Assembly: GCA_030062745.1 (NCBI GenBank)
Contig: CP099839.1
Coordinates: 1,493,001-1,557,000 of the forward strand
Length of the DNA: 64,000 nucleotides
Reading direction: 5' to 3'
From: Capitulum mitella
Taxonomy: Eukaryota > Arthropoda > Thecostraca > Pollicipedomorpha > Pollicipedidae
Numbering within the stretch: the first letter of the stretch is position 1; the number at the start of each line of letters is the position of its first letter. The notes under the pieces were generated by a model. It saw only the letters and a list, made by a program, of their open reading frames with translations. It was not told the DNA's origin and searched no databases. Both the position numbers and the translations under genes were made by a program. Shown here piece by piece: positions 1-11,500 of the stretch.

Positions 1-1160
1 AGGGTCGTCCGTCTGCCGGCAGCGCTGCCGCCGCCCAGCGCCAGGTGTGCCGGCCGGCCGCGGCGCCGCGGTGCACGATATTAATATCGCCGAGACTCGG
101 CGCGGCGATAAATATCGATCGAGGACAAACAGACGGCCGGCGCCGCGGCCGCAGATTCCGCGCACACAGAGCGCCGGTCGATCGGCGGCTGGGTTCGGCC
201 GTATCGCGGCATCCCGCCCGCAGGCGGTGGTTACGCAGCAAACAGACAATGCCGCCGACCGGGTCCAGTCGAATCAAATAAAGGGCGTGCAAATAGGAGC
301 GGAATCGAAAATGGGGTATGCAAATGAGGACATGCAAGCGCTAAAGCCGCGCTAGAGGAGTCACAGATCGAACTCCTGCGTGCACCGGTTGGGTAGAACT
401 CGTGCTGCGGAAATGGGCAAGTACACACAACCGCTACAGCTCCGCCCTCGACGTCCACAGCGGTGGGGATCACCGCTCGATCCCCGGGCCTGGCCGGGCC
501 AGGCACGGGGGCAGGTACGGCGGCGGGCCCCAGTGCCGGTCCGGGGCGGCCTCGACTGAGGGCCGTGACCGTACCTGAGTCATTCTGGTCCTGGCGTGAC
601 CCGGGCCGGCTGGACGGCAGCGGCGGCTTGGCCGCCGAGAACGGGAGCCCGGCCGGCATCTCGGGATCCAGCAGCGGTCCACGAGCTCAGCTCAAATTCA
701 GGCAGCGGTCCTCGAAAGCTCAGCTCAAAATCCAGCAGCGAGTTCGAGCGGGCTCAGTTTCGACTCAGGCAGCGGTCCTCAAGAGCTCAGCGCCGACTCC
801 GGCAGTGGTCCGCGAGCTCAGCTCAGCTCACACTCTGGTCCGCGAGTCAGCGCAGATCGTGCGACTCACTCGGGTCCAGCTCCGGCCGCGCGCCACAGTC
901 GATGTCACCCCCCGGCGTGTCCACTCCGCCGGGAGCCACTCCGGCGCTCGGAACACGCAGCCACGCACTGGGAGACCTCGACGCAGCAGGTCGGACGGGC
1001 CACTAGCACCAGGCGAGAGCCGCGCGGCCGCTTCCCGGCGCCGGTCGGCCATGAATGAGGAGCCGGACGGAGCGGAGCGGGCCGGCGCTGAGCGGGCGGC
1101 GCGCGCGCCGCCGGGCCGCTGGCCACGACCAGACGGGTCGGCCGACACCTGACCGCTCAC
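1..1160. other. CpG-rich island with no convincing gene
   Basis: GC-rich, CpG-dense DNA. Near the left edge are AT-rich motifs inside GC flanks (ATTAATAT, ATAAATATCGAT around 78-120) and a short palindrome CGCCGAGACTCGGCG near 90. Overlapping ORFs are open on both strands at once, which is what base composition alone produces here. The longest plus-strand frame (463-1152) is made largely of a 33-bp tandem repeat and R/P/A-rich sequence with no domain. I read this as an unmethylated island, probably regulatory or near a promoter whose gene lies outside or was not found. Confidence 0.5.
667..870 (+). repeat. 33-bp minisatellite, about six degenerate units
   Basis: A unit of the type GGCAGCGGTCCTCGAAAGC-TCAGCTC recurs with starts near 670, 701, 734, 768, 801 and 834, a spacing of 31-34 bp. 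Because 33 is divisible by three, the overlapping frames stay open and yield 11-residue repeats rich in S, Q and R. That explains the long ORFs across the block without requiring a gene. Confidence 0.75.
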
Positions 1161-1280
1161 TGCGGTCACGGGGCTCAGAGAGCTCTCCTTTTTCTGCAGT
1201 CACCCTGCCCTCCCTTCGTCCCCGTCGGTCCAAATAGCGAACTTCTCTCATCTCTCTATCGCTCTGCAGCTGACAGTCCA

Positions 1281-1281
1281 G

Positions 1282-1322
<41 letters not shown>

Positions 1323-1344
1323 TCCTCTCTTTCTCTCTCTCTCT
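1281..1344 (+). repeat. (CT)n microsatellite
   Basis: Nearly pure CT dinucleotide run, interrupted by TTTC and TTCC. It marks the right boundary of the GC island. The next kilobase is AT-rich. Confidence 0.95.
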
Positions 1345-3120
1345 GATATTTATTGATATCGTTTCATCTAATTCTATCTTAACTTTTCATCATCCTTTTC
1401 TTTACTATGCACCCGCTGTTTTGCATTCGCTAACGGCCCACATGTGTCCCTGGTTTTCCATCCTGTCTTTGTTTAATCCTTTTGTGTTACTTCACACAAT
1501 GGCGTCGTTTAAATCAGCACATGTCCTTATGCGTCTTATTCTTGAAAGGAAAATTTGAATGGACCATTCAGGAAAGAACAGCCATCTTGCTTCCGCAAGA
1601 TATCCGATAAGAAGTTTGAAGGCTAAAATTTCGCTAACCAAATTTACCCACAGAGGATCACGGTAACCATGTCGTCTCGCCGCAGATGCCAAAACAAAAC
1701 CCCAGGCTTATCATTCGATCCTCCAAGCGTAGATTCATGATCCCGGAAATGGCGGCCATAACGTTTTACCCTCCAACGCTTTGAGCCCATGTGCCATGAT
1801 TTGATCAAGCTGGGGTTTACACGTATGTCCACGAGCAAATACGGATATGCCAATGCACACACGCTTTTCACAAACTGCAACCAAAAACTAACGTTTTTTC
1901 AAACAGACTTAAAATGGGCACGCGGGTCAAAAGGCAAATGTTCAAGTATTTCGCCCAGTGATTCCTGTACTACGTCGATTTGAACTGTGTAGTCTCAGAT
2001 AATTCCAGAGGGCTGCTGGCATCCGCCAGCGTTCATGACCCCCAGCCGGTGACGGATGCGCCCCGGAGCAGAGGCACCAGGCCCGCCAGTGCAGCCGGTT
2101 CTGTTCCACCACAGGCCCGCAGCGGGCCAGATCCGGGGGCCGGGCGGCAGCCTCCAGTTCCACGTCCGGCCCGGGTCGAGCGTGAGGCCGCATGGCGCCC
2201 CTCCACAGCGGCGGCGGCGCCCAGCGCCGGGCCGTCTCCTCAGCGCCGAGTTCGGCTCCAAAACGGGCGGCGAGATTCATTATCGCGCCGGGTATGCAGC
2301 GCCTGAGTCACAACTGCCGCTGAGAGGGCGGCCAATGCACGGATATTCGCCGGACTTAGCCCGATGGCCGGCGATAACTCTCCAGTCGCCGCGGCTGCAG
2401 CAAAGTAAATGCTCGACCGCAAGCGCAGGTGGTTCCCACTTTCGGCAACAGCAAGACGTCTCTCCAGAACCTGGAAGGGCAACCTCAGGCTTACATCAGC
2501 CTGGTGCGATGCAGACGGAAAGGGGAGGTAGGAGAAAGAAGATGCACAGACGTCTTCGTAGCTATCATCAAATAAATTGTTATTACTGAAAAGCGATCTT
2601 TTTCAAGGTCCTCCTGATTCCTTCCTATTACATATGCTTTACTGTAAAATGACAGTTACCTGAAACATATCGGTACATAGCAGTACCAGATTATCTGGCT
2701 AGAAGATGTCACATGCCACCTGTTTAACATGCAAGGCAAAGCCGATGAGAAGCACGCAAGAAGGGCTTTGTCGGATTGTATTTTTGCTGACGCGGAAGCG
2801 CACATTGGATCATATTTAGCCCCGTTTCAGCTATTCAATGAGAAGATTTGTGGTGAAAAAACAGCACGCAGAACAACATTTCTTGACCACTGGGAGCGAT
2901 TTGTCAGGAAGATGCTGAAGGGAGGAAACAGAACCAATGCGACTCTTTTGTGTCTCAAAAAGCATCGTCCAACGTTTTCAGTCAGATCGTAGGTGTTGTG
3001 CTAACTTCCCAAATAATGCAAAGCAGACCGTAAGAGTGGTAATCGCCAAGTGCACGTGCTGATGGAGCGCATGGCTCAAACAAACGCAGCGAATGATAAG
3101 GAACACTAACACGGGCTGTT
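1345..3120. other. Intergenic DNA with a small GC island at about 2050-2300
   Basis: Mixed-composition DNA. A short GC island at about 2050-2300 has ORFs open on both strands with P/A/R-rich translations and no domain. The remainder is AT-leaning with only short ORFs. I see no gene, RNA or repeat that I can support. Confidence 0.5.
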
Positions 3121-3142
3121 CATGGCGTGGCATCCAGAGCAC

Positions 3143-3205
3143 TATAAATGTTTCCGCGCTGTTGCCAGGCAACCGCAAAACCGTCTCGCACATACAACTC
3201 AGTAC
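3143..3205 (+). promoter_or_regulatory. TATA box followed by an RFX X-box-like palindrome
   Basis: CTATAAAT lies at about 3142-3149. GTTGCCAGGCAAC at 3161-3173 is a perfect inverted repeat with a 1-bp spacer and matches the X-box bound by RFX factors, known regulators of ciliary genes in animals. A TCAGT arthropod-type initiator follows at about 3198, farther from the TATA than usual. No coding exon is recognised downstream, so the target gene is unknown. The motif matches are seen in the sequence; promoter function is inferred. Confidence 0.4.
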
Positions 3206-3499
3206 GGTGTAACTCGCCGAAAAAGGCACGGATCGATTACGGCCTGGCATGCACCCGCTGCTGTATACATCTGAGCATACTCCGGCATTCGCTGTTGCAT
3301 GCACAGCGGCAGATCTGGGGGTGACGTCAGCGGCCTAGAACGGCAGCGGAACACGAGACACGTGGACAAATCCGTGGTGATAGAGTGGCCAGCCGGAGCA
3401 ACCTCGGCATACATTAGCAGCGAGGCAAACACGGGAACAGGCTGCCGCTGCAGGGGCCTGGCGGGCCACAAATCGGGATGATCGACATCTGAAGACATG

Positions 3500-4350
3500 A
3501 GGGGCGGCCCCGCCGAGTTACTGTGCTGGGCGGACCGGCGTGCCGCGTGATTCACCCCGCCGCGGCTGGGGCGAGGGACGGCATCGCACCGCTGCGAACG
3601 CCAGCGGCGCAGCGTCCCGTCAGACGGTGAGGACAGCTGATTACGCCGCGATAAGTCCCGGTAAGTCTGGCGTCGTTGATTGCGGGTCAGGGCATCTGAA
3701 CGGAATTTTGCGAGGCTCCGAGCCGAACAGCGGCCTGGTACGGCGGTGCCGTGCAAAAGAACGCCTTCTCCTTGGCCGACCGGCGCCGGCGGGCACGGCA
3801 GACCGCCGAGGCCGCGGGTCGGCCGGCTCCGGTCCGGCCTCAGGGCTGCCCACACCCTGCCCATTGACGCCCGTGTCCGCCCGGGAGGAGCGGAGCCGCA
3901 CCTCCGCCTCTCCGCCGCTCTCTCCGAGCGCGGCCCCGGGCCGGCAAACAACGGCGCCGGCCGGCAGTCAACGGCTCTCTCCGCCGGTCAACAGGTGCTG
4001 CAACCGGGCACATATTTACACGGCGGCGGCTGCCCTCCCCCTGCCCCCGCCTGAAGCACCTGAGGCCGTCCGGGGGCTGCGCGACCCCTGGCCAGCTGGC
4101 CCGGCCCGGCGGAGGACGGCAGGACCGGCAGGACCGGCCTGCCTCCGCCCTAACGGCCGGCCGTCACGCCGGACCCGCACGCGGCGGCCGGTGTCTGGAC
4201 CGCGCCGCCATGGGCTGACATCACCGGCCCGCGGCAGTGGGTGGGGTGCATTGTCTGCAGGCGGTCCGGCCGCCGCAGGCCCCACGCCCGTCCCGGCGCC
4301 GCTCGGCCGCTCGTGCGAGCGCCTGCGCGGCTGCACGTCTGTTTATATTC
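3500..4350. other. CpG-rich island, no supported CDS
   Basis: Strongly GC-rich. A 310-aa plus frame (3540-4472) and 86- to 124-aa frames on both strands overlap each other here. All are P/R/A/G-rich, lack domains, and are best explained by the scarcity of stop codons in GC-rich DNA. A donor-like CCG|GTAAGT sits at 3661, so a 5' exon of an unrecognised gene is possible. Confidence 0.45.
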
Positions 4351-5630
4351 TGCACGTTTCTGGGGCTCGTGACAGACTCACTGACAGCGTGTCCGTCTGC
4401 TGCGTGCTTGTCTGTCGGCTCCCGGAGGGAGACCGGTCCCCGGGGTCGGTTTCAAGAAAAGCACGGGTTTGAAGCAGGCACCGGCTGGCCCATTGTGATC
4501 CCAAACACCGGGATAACAATACCGACACAATACCCCATCTGGAGGGGATTGTCCGAGTTGTTGAGAGAGCGGGTTCAAAGGTCCGGGTGAACAAGGGCCC
4601 AGCAAGAGTGCACCTTCTCGGGTGGTAGTTACCGGTACGGAGCTGAATATATGCCTGTTCAACTGTGTATTTTTCTCCCAGTCGTGTCCCGTTTTTTTTT
4701 TGACTGTTTCCCGTCTGCCAGCATTAGTTCAATTAAAGCGCTTTTCTTCTTTTCAGACCCATTCACGTTCCATTCTGTTGCGCAATATTCCCATGCCATT
4801 GAAGAGCATGACGAAAGGGTGCTCAGGAGTTTGCCATGAACTAGCCCCAGGCAATATATGCAACCCTACCGTACCTTGACATAGTTAAGAGGAATTATCG
4901 TCCCCTGTTGCATGACCAATATTCAAAATGAACTATGAAAAGTCTTCCTTGCCTAGCACGAAAAAATGAGATGCAGCAATCGGATTTGATCATGCGGCGA
5001 AATGGCTTAAGAGCGTCATGAATATGATGCAAAGCGAGATGTACCAAGTGGTATGTTCGTAAGTCTGGCATGACCTACAAAGGCAGTAATCTGAAACTGC
5101 AGCTGTTTACTACCCGCTTTGCACTTTGATACTACGAATAGCCTTCTTGTACCGCAATAATTTACACAATAACGTAAACTAAAAGCATCACTAGCAATAA
5201 AAAGCATCGTGCTTAAAATGACATTTGCTGCACACTGGATTAATCGTCACGTCCCTCACCGGTGGGGAACGGCTGAATGCTTTGTAAGGAGTTCATCGTT
5301 GGACCTCGGCCAGCCGGAAAGGAGATGCTTACTTTCCGGCAGAGCTCTACTGCCGATACGTCTTATTTCATTTATGTTAACTTGGATTCGCTTGGATACA
5401 GCTATTCTCTTGGATACAGCTACTGTCTAACCTTATCATTGCATAACTCTGCGCTTCTGATACTTTAATTTCTGGCTGAGGGCTGTAAATATATGTCGTG
5501 TACTAAACAACAACACATTAACGATTTCCAGTGGCCTCCGAAGCCCATTGGATATTAGCGCCGGAGAGCTCCTTACGCCAAAACGTCATCTGTGTCTGTC
5601 AATTGGCGTCCTAAGTTAGCGGCGGTGCCC
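4350..5630. other. Intergenic DNA, nothing recognised
   Basis: AT-leaning DNA with scattered short ORFs lacking domain similarity. A short internal duplication of a CTTGGATACAGCTA-type motif occurs near 5390-5425. No gene is supported. Confidence 0.5.
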
Positions 5631-5631
5631 A

Positions 5632-5905
5632 GTCCCGCAGTGACGCTTTTGACTCGTGATCGTGACTCATGACTCAGTGTACCACCCATCTTACAGTGGC
5701 GATGTTGACTCGTGGCCATGACTCGTGGCCCAGTGCGCCACCCGTCCTGCGGGGTGCGCTCCTGACTCGTGACTTAGCGCACTGCCTGTCCTGCGATGGT
5801 TCTGTTGACTCGTGACCATGATTGGTGACCCGGTGCGCCACCCGTTCTGCAGTGGCGCTGTTGACTCGCGACCGTGACTCGTGACCCAGTGCCGGCGGGC
5901 AGAGA
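5632..5905 (+). repeat. 56-bp tandem repeat, about five units
   Basis: The anchor TTGACTCGTG recurs at about 5649, 5705, 5762, 5805 and 5861. Spacing is 56 bp, except one unit that lacks about 14 bp because one internal GTGAC half-motif is missing. Each unit contains two GACTCGTG(A/G)CC half-motifs followed by GCGCCACCCGTCCTGC. The array directly borders the next GC island. Confidence 0.85.
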
Positions 5906-6640
5906 CGTTCTCCGGCGTTGTGTAACCCGCAGACGATCGATGGCAGCCGTTTGATTTACGTCCGGCTGCGGCCCGGGGGTTGTAACGCCACCGCGCCGCC
6001 GCCGGAGAGCTGGTCCTTTCTCCGTCCCCGGGCGTGGAACCCGAGGCTGGTGCTTCCGTCAATAGGTCCGGCAACCGTCCCACTTGGCTGGGTCTCACAT
6101 GTGGCTCGGTCTCCTGACCACGGGAGCGCCAGACTGGAGAGAGAGACCCCGACTGAGGTCGATGTCTTGCTCCGGGAGGTGGAGCTGACTTCGTCGAATG
6201 GACCTAAAGAGGCAAAAACTCTGGCCCGGGGTCCAAGCGGTCGCCGGCGGTGGCGGCGGCGGCCCAGACAGGGGTGATCCGGTGATCTGAGGCTGAGGGA
6301 CTGAACCGGCGCCGGGGCCGAATTCGGCTGACACGATCAGTCGGCAGCGGCCGGTCAAAGCTGAACCAGCGGCGCCCGTCGTCGGACACCGGCGCCGCCC
6401 CGTCGGCACCTCTCGGATGGCGGACACTTCCGCTCCCCCCGCTCAGGGGGGGGGGGGGTCGGTCGGGCCGCGCGGGCGCCGGACCCCGCCCTCGGCCCGC
6501 CCGCCCGTCTGCCGGCGGGCCATCGCCGCGGCGTCGGCCGACCGTCAGAGGCGGCCAGGTCGGGACCCGGCTGGGCGCGGGAGCCTGGCGCCAGCCCCGG
6601 CGTCGCCGCGTGCTGGGGCGCGGCCCATAACCATGCATTA
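5905..6640. other. CpG-rich island, no supported CDS
   Basis: GC-rich with frames of 110-186 aa open on both strands simultaneously and no domains. A 10-bp G run lies near 6447-6456. Probably a regulatory or promoter island, with no clear core promoter motif. Confidence 0.45.
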
Positions 6641-7098
6641 CTGTAGCCGAGATAGCGAACGGCCGATTGTTTATTCCGCGGCGGAGGGCCGCTTTAAGGG
6701 CGCGCTGCCCGAACTGGGAGCCGACCGGAACGCGTCGGCGGCCGGCAATGGTCTCTGCATCAATGCACCAACGCTAAAAGTCGTGCCAAATAAGGACAGA
6801 GGCAAATGGAGTCTGCTGCGTCTGCAAGCACGCCGCTTTGTTTCTGGGCGGTTACAGCGGTCGGACTCGCAGACAGGTGGTCATGAACGACCGGAAATGG
6901 CAATGTTATCTCAGTGCACACCAATGTGGTCGTTCGGGGTCGCTTGGAGACCGTTTCCCCCGGTTCCGACTGGGTAGTGAGTCACGTCTACTGACCTGGT
7001 AAGCTGAGTGACCTGGAACTAATGAAGGGAGGCCATGACTCGGGCGCCGCTGTCATCCCACTGAAAAAGGACAGACAGCTGTCAGGTCGGTGCGCTCA

Positions 7099-7111
7099 GT
7101 TGCCAGGCGAC
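7099..7111 (+). promoter_or_regulatory. Second X-box-like palindrome
   Basis: GTTGCCAGGCGAC differs by one base from the perfect X-box palindrome at 3161-3173 and is also preceded by a GCGCT motif. It is an RFX-type candidate only. No TATA box lies beside it and no neighbouring gene is recognised. Confidence 0.35.
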
Positions 7112-7739
7112 GAACGCCTGGTTCTTCTTACAACGTCGGATGCCGAGACGAAGCGGACAGCTGAGCTCAGAGCAAACCCTCTCTAACTTGAGAGAAACAG
7201 TAACGACCGTGTAAACACCGCCGGCATAATGGCAGTGGAATGACACCATTTGCTTCGCTATGCAGCAGCTGACCTCATTAAGAGCAACAGTCCACTGAAG
7301 AAAGAGCAGGATCATGTGCGAATTGCGTGCGTCCCACAAGCGAAAACATATCACGAGGCACAAATTATCCTGATTGGCACAGTTCAGAGTTGAAGTCAGA
7401 CGTGCACGCGTGCACGCATCGGAATCGCTACCATTGACGTTTTGCGGATCTACAGGGAACTTACCAACGAACACGACAGCACGTGGCCACACGAAGTCAC
7501 ATTATTTCAAAGAACACGAGCTTGGCGAAACGTCCCATCTCCCGTGCGAACCACACAAGACGCCCACCTTCCGTCCCAAATGAGTTCTTCCGACTCCTGC
7601 CGCGACAAATGAGCAGACCGGGGCCGGAACAGGCCAGGCGTAGAACACCTCCCCCACCTCCACCTCCGCCTCACGCAACAATGGTAACGAACTGCGCCGG
7701 TGTTTTCTCACCGTGGCCGTTTTCCGGTCTTTTTTGGAG

Positions 7740-8180
7740 CTCAGGCACGCCAGCCGCGGCGGCCGCCGATTCGGCGCAGACCCAGCTCGCCGCGAGCCCG
7801 CGCGAGCCCGCCGCGTCGGCGCCGACGCGCCCGCGGTCCGCTGCGCTGAGTTCCCGCACAAAGGGTGGGCAAAACACGCGACAATTATTCCCGGCGCGCG
7901 ACGGCCGGCGGCGCCGCCTAAAAACGGCGGTCGGCCCCAGATGGATGACCGCGCGCGCCGGATAAGCGCAGGTAATGGCGGTCCGCCCCGGCCCTGGCGG
8001 CCGGCACGCGCGCAAACGGCTCGACTAACTGTTTGTTAATGGCCATAGCGGCGAACAAATATGCCATCGCGCGCGCTCGCCGACGCCAATAATGCCGCAT
8101 CCGCGCGAGATCTCGCGCGGCAGCGGCGGCGGCGCGGAGGTGCAGTTCAAACCGCGGCACAGTCGGCCGGAAGTGGGCCG
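7740..8180. other. CpG-rich island with motif-dense core
   Basis: GC-rich block with AT-containing motifs embedded at about 8030-8095, including TTAATGGCCAT, AACAAATATGCCAT and GCCAATAATGCC. Several GCCAT cores resemble PHO/YY1 sites. A perfect 20-bp palindrome follows at 8101-8120. ORFs run on both strands without domains. It looks more like a regulatory element than an exon, which is inference from composition. Confidence 0.4.
8101..8120. promoter_or_regulatory. 20-bp perfect palindrome
   Basis: CCGCGCGAGATCTCGCGCGG is identical to its reverse complement and contains two CGCGAGA/TCTCGCG halves like those in the vertebrate TCTCGCGAGA promoter element. It lies inside a CpG island. Function is unknown. 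Confidence 0.5.
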
Positions 8181-8399
8181 ATACGACATGGGCGTAATCT
8201 GCGTCCAATTTTACGACTATGGATCTGAATGGAGTCTGCACCGGTCCGGACGACCTCACACCTTAGCAGGGGAATTCAATTTTGAGATATATTGAACCCG
8301 CACAGGTTTCCGTGGCCAGCTATATCAGTGCCTGGGCTCTGGCCCGGTCGCGGCAAAGCAGAGCGGGAGGCGACCAATACCGTCACTGGCCTCGAAGGG

Positions 8400-8500
8400 C
8401 ACGGGTAGGCCCAGACCTTCCCAGGCCCCCGAGGGGGCGGGTGCCGACCCCGCGTCAGCACAGACCTCAGAGGGGGCGGGTACCGGCCCGGCCGTGGCCA
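8400..8500 (+). promoter_or_regulatory. Duplicated GC-box segment
   Basis: Two copies of a segment containing GAGGGGGCGGGT, about 40 bp apart (near 8430 and 8470), each followed by CCGRCCC. GGGGGCGGG matches an Sp/KLF GC box. This is a short local duplication; a regulatory role is possible but unsupported by any adjacent gene. Confidence 0.35.
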
Positions 8501-8559
8501 GGTCCCGGCCATCAGTGAGCGGACTGCGTCCCGAGCCATCAATCACCGGCCGAGCGGCG

Positions 8560-11500
8560 GGGAGCAGCCAGCGCCTCTTCAATGTCCCATCGAGAGGTTC
8601 AGCACCCCGCCTTTAGGTGCCACGCGGTCCTCGATTTCCATTGACGACCCGACGGAAATTATACACATTTGCCAGGCAAATTCAATGAGCAATAACGCAC
8701 AAACGGACAAACAGATACGGCTCGTCTTTTGAAACAGAGAAGTTCACGTGGGGCTCAAGGGTATATGGAAGCATAGATGCTGTTATGGCCTTCCAATGTG
8801 GCGACTCTGGTTCATGTACAATTTGGTGTCTAAAAATGTGGTTAATATTAACAACTAAACCTGTCACTACCTGAGACATAGCGCAGATGAACGTCTGAAA
8901 CACTCTTTGACTGGACGTTGACCAAATTTACGGCAAAAATCTTTTATAGCTCCTTGGTGCCTCCGTTTGTGAAATGCAGTACATGCACTGTCTGGAACCT
9001 CTGATGGCCATTGGCAGTGCCCACGCACAGAAACATATTTAGGGAAGCCTGACAACTATTCTGTTTGCATGCCATCTACATGTTGGCCTCATTTTACGGT
9101 CCTTTTCGCCAGCATTTACGATCAAATCTTCTGCACATTTTATCCTGAACGGCTTCAAGATGAAAGGTGCACTTCCTAAACTTGCTGACGAATTTTGCAA
9201 CGCAAAGCAGAATGGGCCGATTTTTTTCACATCCGCGCATTATCCCCTGTGCACGCTTATTAGCTCTTTAGGAATGGTCGCATCGCAACGTTCCTGTTGC
9301 TTCCGTTAGGTGAAACGAGCGAGGTAGGTGAAAACTGCATTTACACTTCAAATGACAACAGTTTTTTCTCAGCCCATCCAGCAACAGATTTTACCACACG
9401 ATAGTCTTAAAAACAAAAAAAAAAAAACATGACAAACTCTCGGTGCAGGAAGCTGATTTACACAATGACCTACAAACATATACGGAGCCGAAAGAAATGT
9501 GCGGCGTGTCGCATATATTGTTGGCATCATGACGGGAGCAAATATGCTTTGAATGGTCCACATAAAAACGTCTTTCCCAAACCATTCATGATTCAGAATG
9601 TAACCGAGAAAGGACTCAAACAGGAACAGGGTTACGCTGTCCGAAGGCAGCGATGTTTCGTTTTGAAATGGGACTGAAGTAAAATGGATACGCAATGTCC
9701 TCATCAACAGGCAATGAGGTTCGTTCGCGTGCAACTGCAGTCAAGTGCATTAGCCCCACATCTTGAAACACCAAAGAACTCCCAGAGACACACTGAGTCT
9801 TCTTCGGTCGTCGACAGAACACAACGGCACATCTCCATCTCTCCGAGAGGCCTCGTTAGCCGGCCGTCGGCCGTTGATCGGACCTGAAGCGATGCATTCA
9901 CCTGGAGGCGGTAACAGATATCCGACCATACCACGAGCTCGGCGGGCAGCCTGCCATCACTGCAGTACCCGACGGCAGAGATCCCCTGAACTCCAGAACA
10001 CGCGGCATGCTCGGGCAGCCACACAGAGACGGAGCCTCGCTAACCCAACCGAGGGTCAACAGAGAGGCTAACGACCGCAATGAGGGTCCATGGCAAGCGA
10101 TGGAGAGCACACAGACCCAGCAAGGATAGGTAGCACCACTTGGTAGAGGGGATGCTGGAAGAATAGCTGACTCCTGCCGCCCAAAGCCCGCGCGGCAGCC
10201 CAAATCAGGCACGGACAGAAAACTGGCCCTTGAGATGGATAGCGCCGTTTAGTTCAGCTATTTCCCAGTCAGCTGCTGCTATCCTGAGAAATCGAAACGC
10301 TTCGTCACGAACTAAACCCTGTCTTGGAGTGCCCCGATCCAGCGATCTCCTTCCGGGAGTCATTCTTCGGAGGAGAACCGCAGCTGGGCCATTGCCCCGA
10401 CTTTGCCAGGCGATTCACTGCGCTATACTGTGATTATTTTTTGTGCAATCGCGATTGCTGTAAATTATGAAGTGCTTAAGTGCTCGATGCATGGTTATGT
10501 CATGGGCCATTGAGTTTTCGTTCCATCCCCTAATCAGGCCATTCAGATTCAAGGAAACTGACAGCATGTGCTGCCAAAGGAAGCGCTGTGGGCCTGAATT
10601 CGATAAGTCACGCCGGGAAGTGGTAAATTGAGAAATATTATGTCATGTTGACCAGTAATGGTACTGGTTCGTCTTAATTTATGCCACGATTCATTCAGCC
10701 TACCTATGACTTTAGCTGATGAGGGCGGAGAAATTGATGCTGTGAGGATCTTCAGGGGCAGATGGGCATGGAAAAGCTCCCGCTAAGCGTGACCTGCACC
10801 GTAATGTGTTGATACGTTGCCCTGGAGTAGAGCGAAACGGTTTTCCTGTTCGGATTTCACTATCAGGTGTTTGATGGCGCAGACTTTAGGGCTTGTAGCT
10901 CTGCACAAATTGACCAGCTTCTACAACCTCCACACTTCCAGGCTGGTAAGGCTGGTCTGGTTTGGTGTTCGGCCATTGTTTGGCTCATGCAGACCTAAAA
11001 TTGCGATGCAAATTATTATGGGACATCCATTACCTATAAACGTGAATAATTCACCTAAAAGAGTTCTGAGAGGAGACAGTTCACTGGCCAAATGTCTCCC
11101 AGCAGCTGCTGAAATAGATCACACTTAGCAACTGCATGGTCCAGCAGTAAAGTTGCTCCGTGGACAGTGGAGTCCGGGTGGTACCCGTCATAAAGTCGCT
11201 ATCGAATCCAAGGAGGACGGAATGACCCCGGAAGCCACCACCGTGCAAAAGTAGTTTTCATTTCGAAGGTCGCGTACTATGAGCCAAGGGTGTCGGCTGT
11301 ATGCCAACTGGATTCGGCAGCTGCAGGGCTTGACTGGTTATCAAGGAATCGGGCCATAACCAAATGCAGCATTAACATCCCATTAATTAACCAAAGGGCT
11401 TTCTACGCTGAAGTATCAAATCCATTTCAGTCACGCTTCCGTCCCGCTCTGCACGGATATATGTCTTCCTTTTCGCCTCAGGTATTCGAGAAAATCCGCT

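Noticed and set aside
463..1152. 229-aa plus-strand ORF in the first island
   Set aside because: Composed of a 33-bp minisatellite plus GC-rich sequence, with equally long frames on the opposite strand. No domain, no splice context.
3199..3951. 250-aa minus-strand ORF overlapping the same island
   Set aside because: Antisense shadow of the GC-rich island, no recognisable motif.
3540..4472. 310-aa plus-strand ORF, the longest in the window
   Set aside because: P/R/A/G-rich translation with no domain. Minus-strand and alternative plus frames are equally open across it, so it reflects few stop codons in GC-rich DNA.
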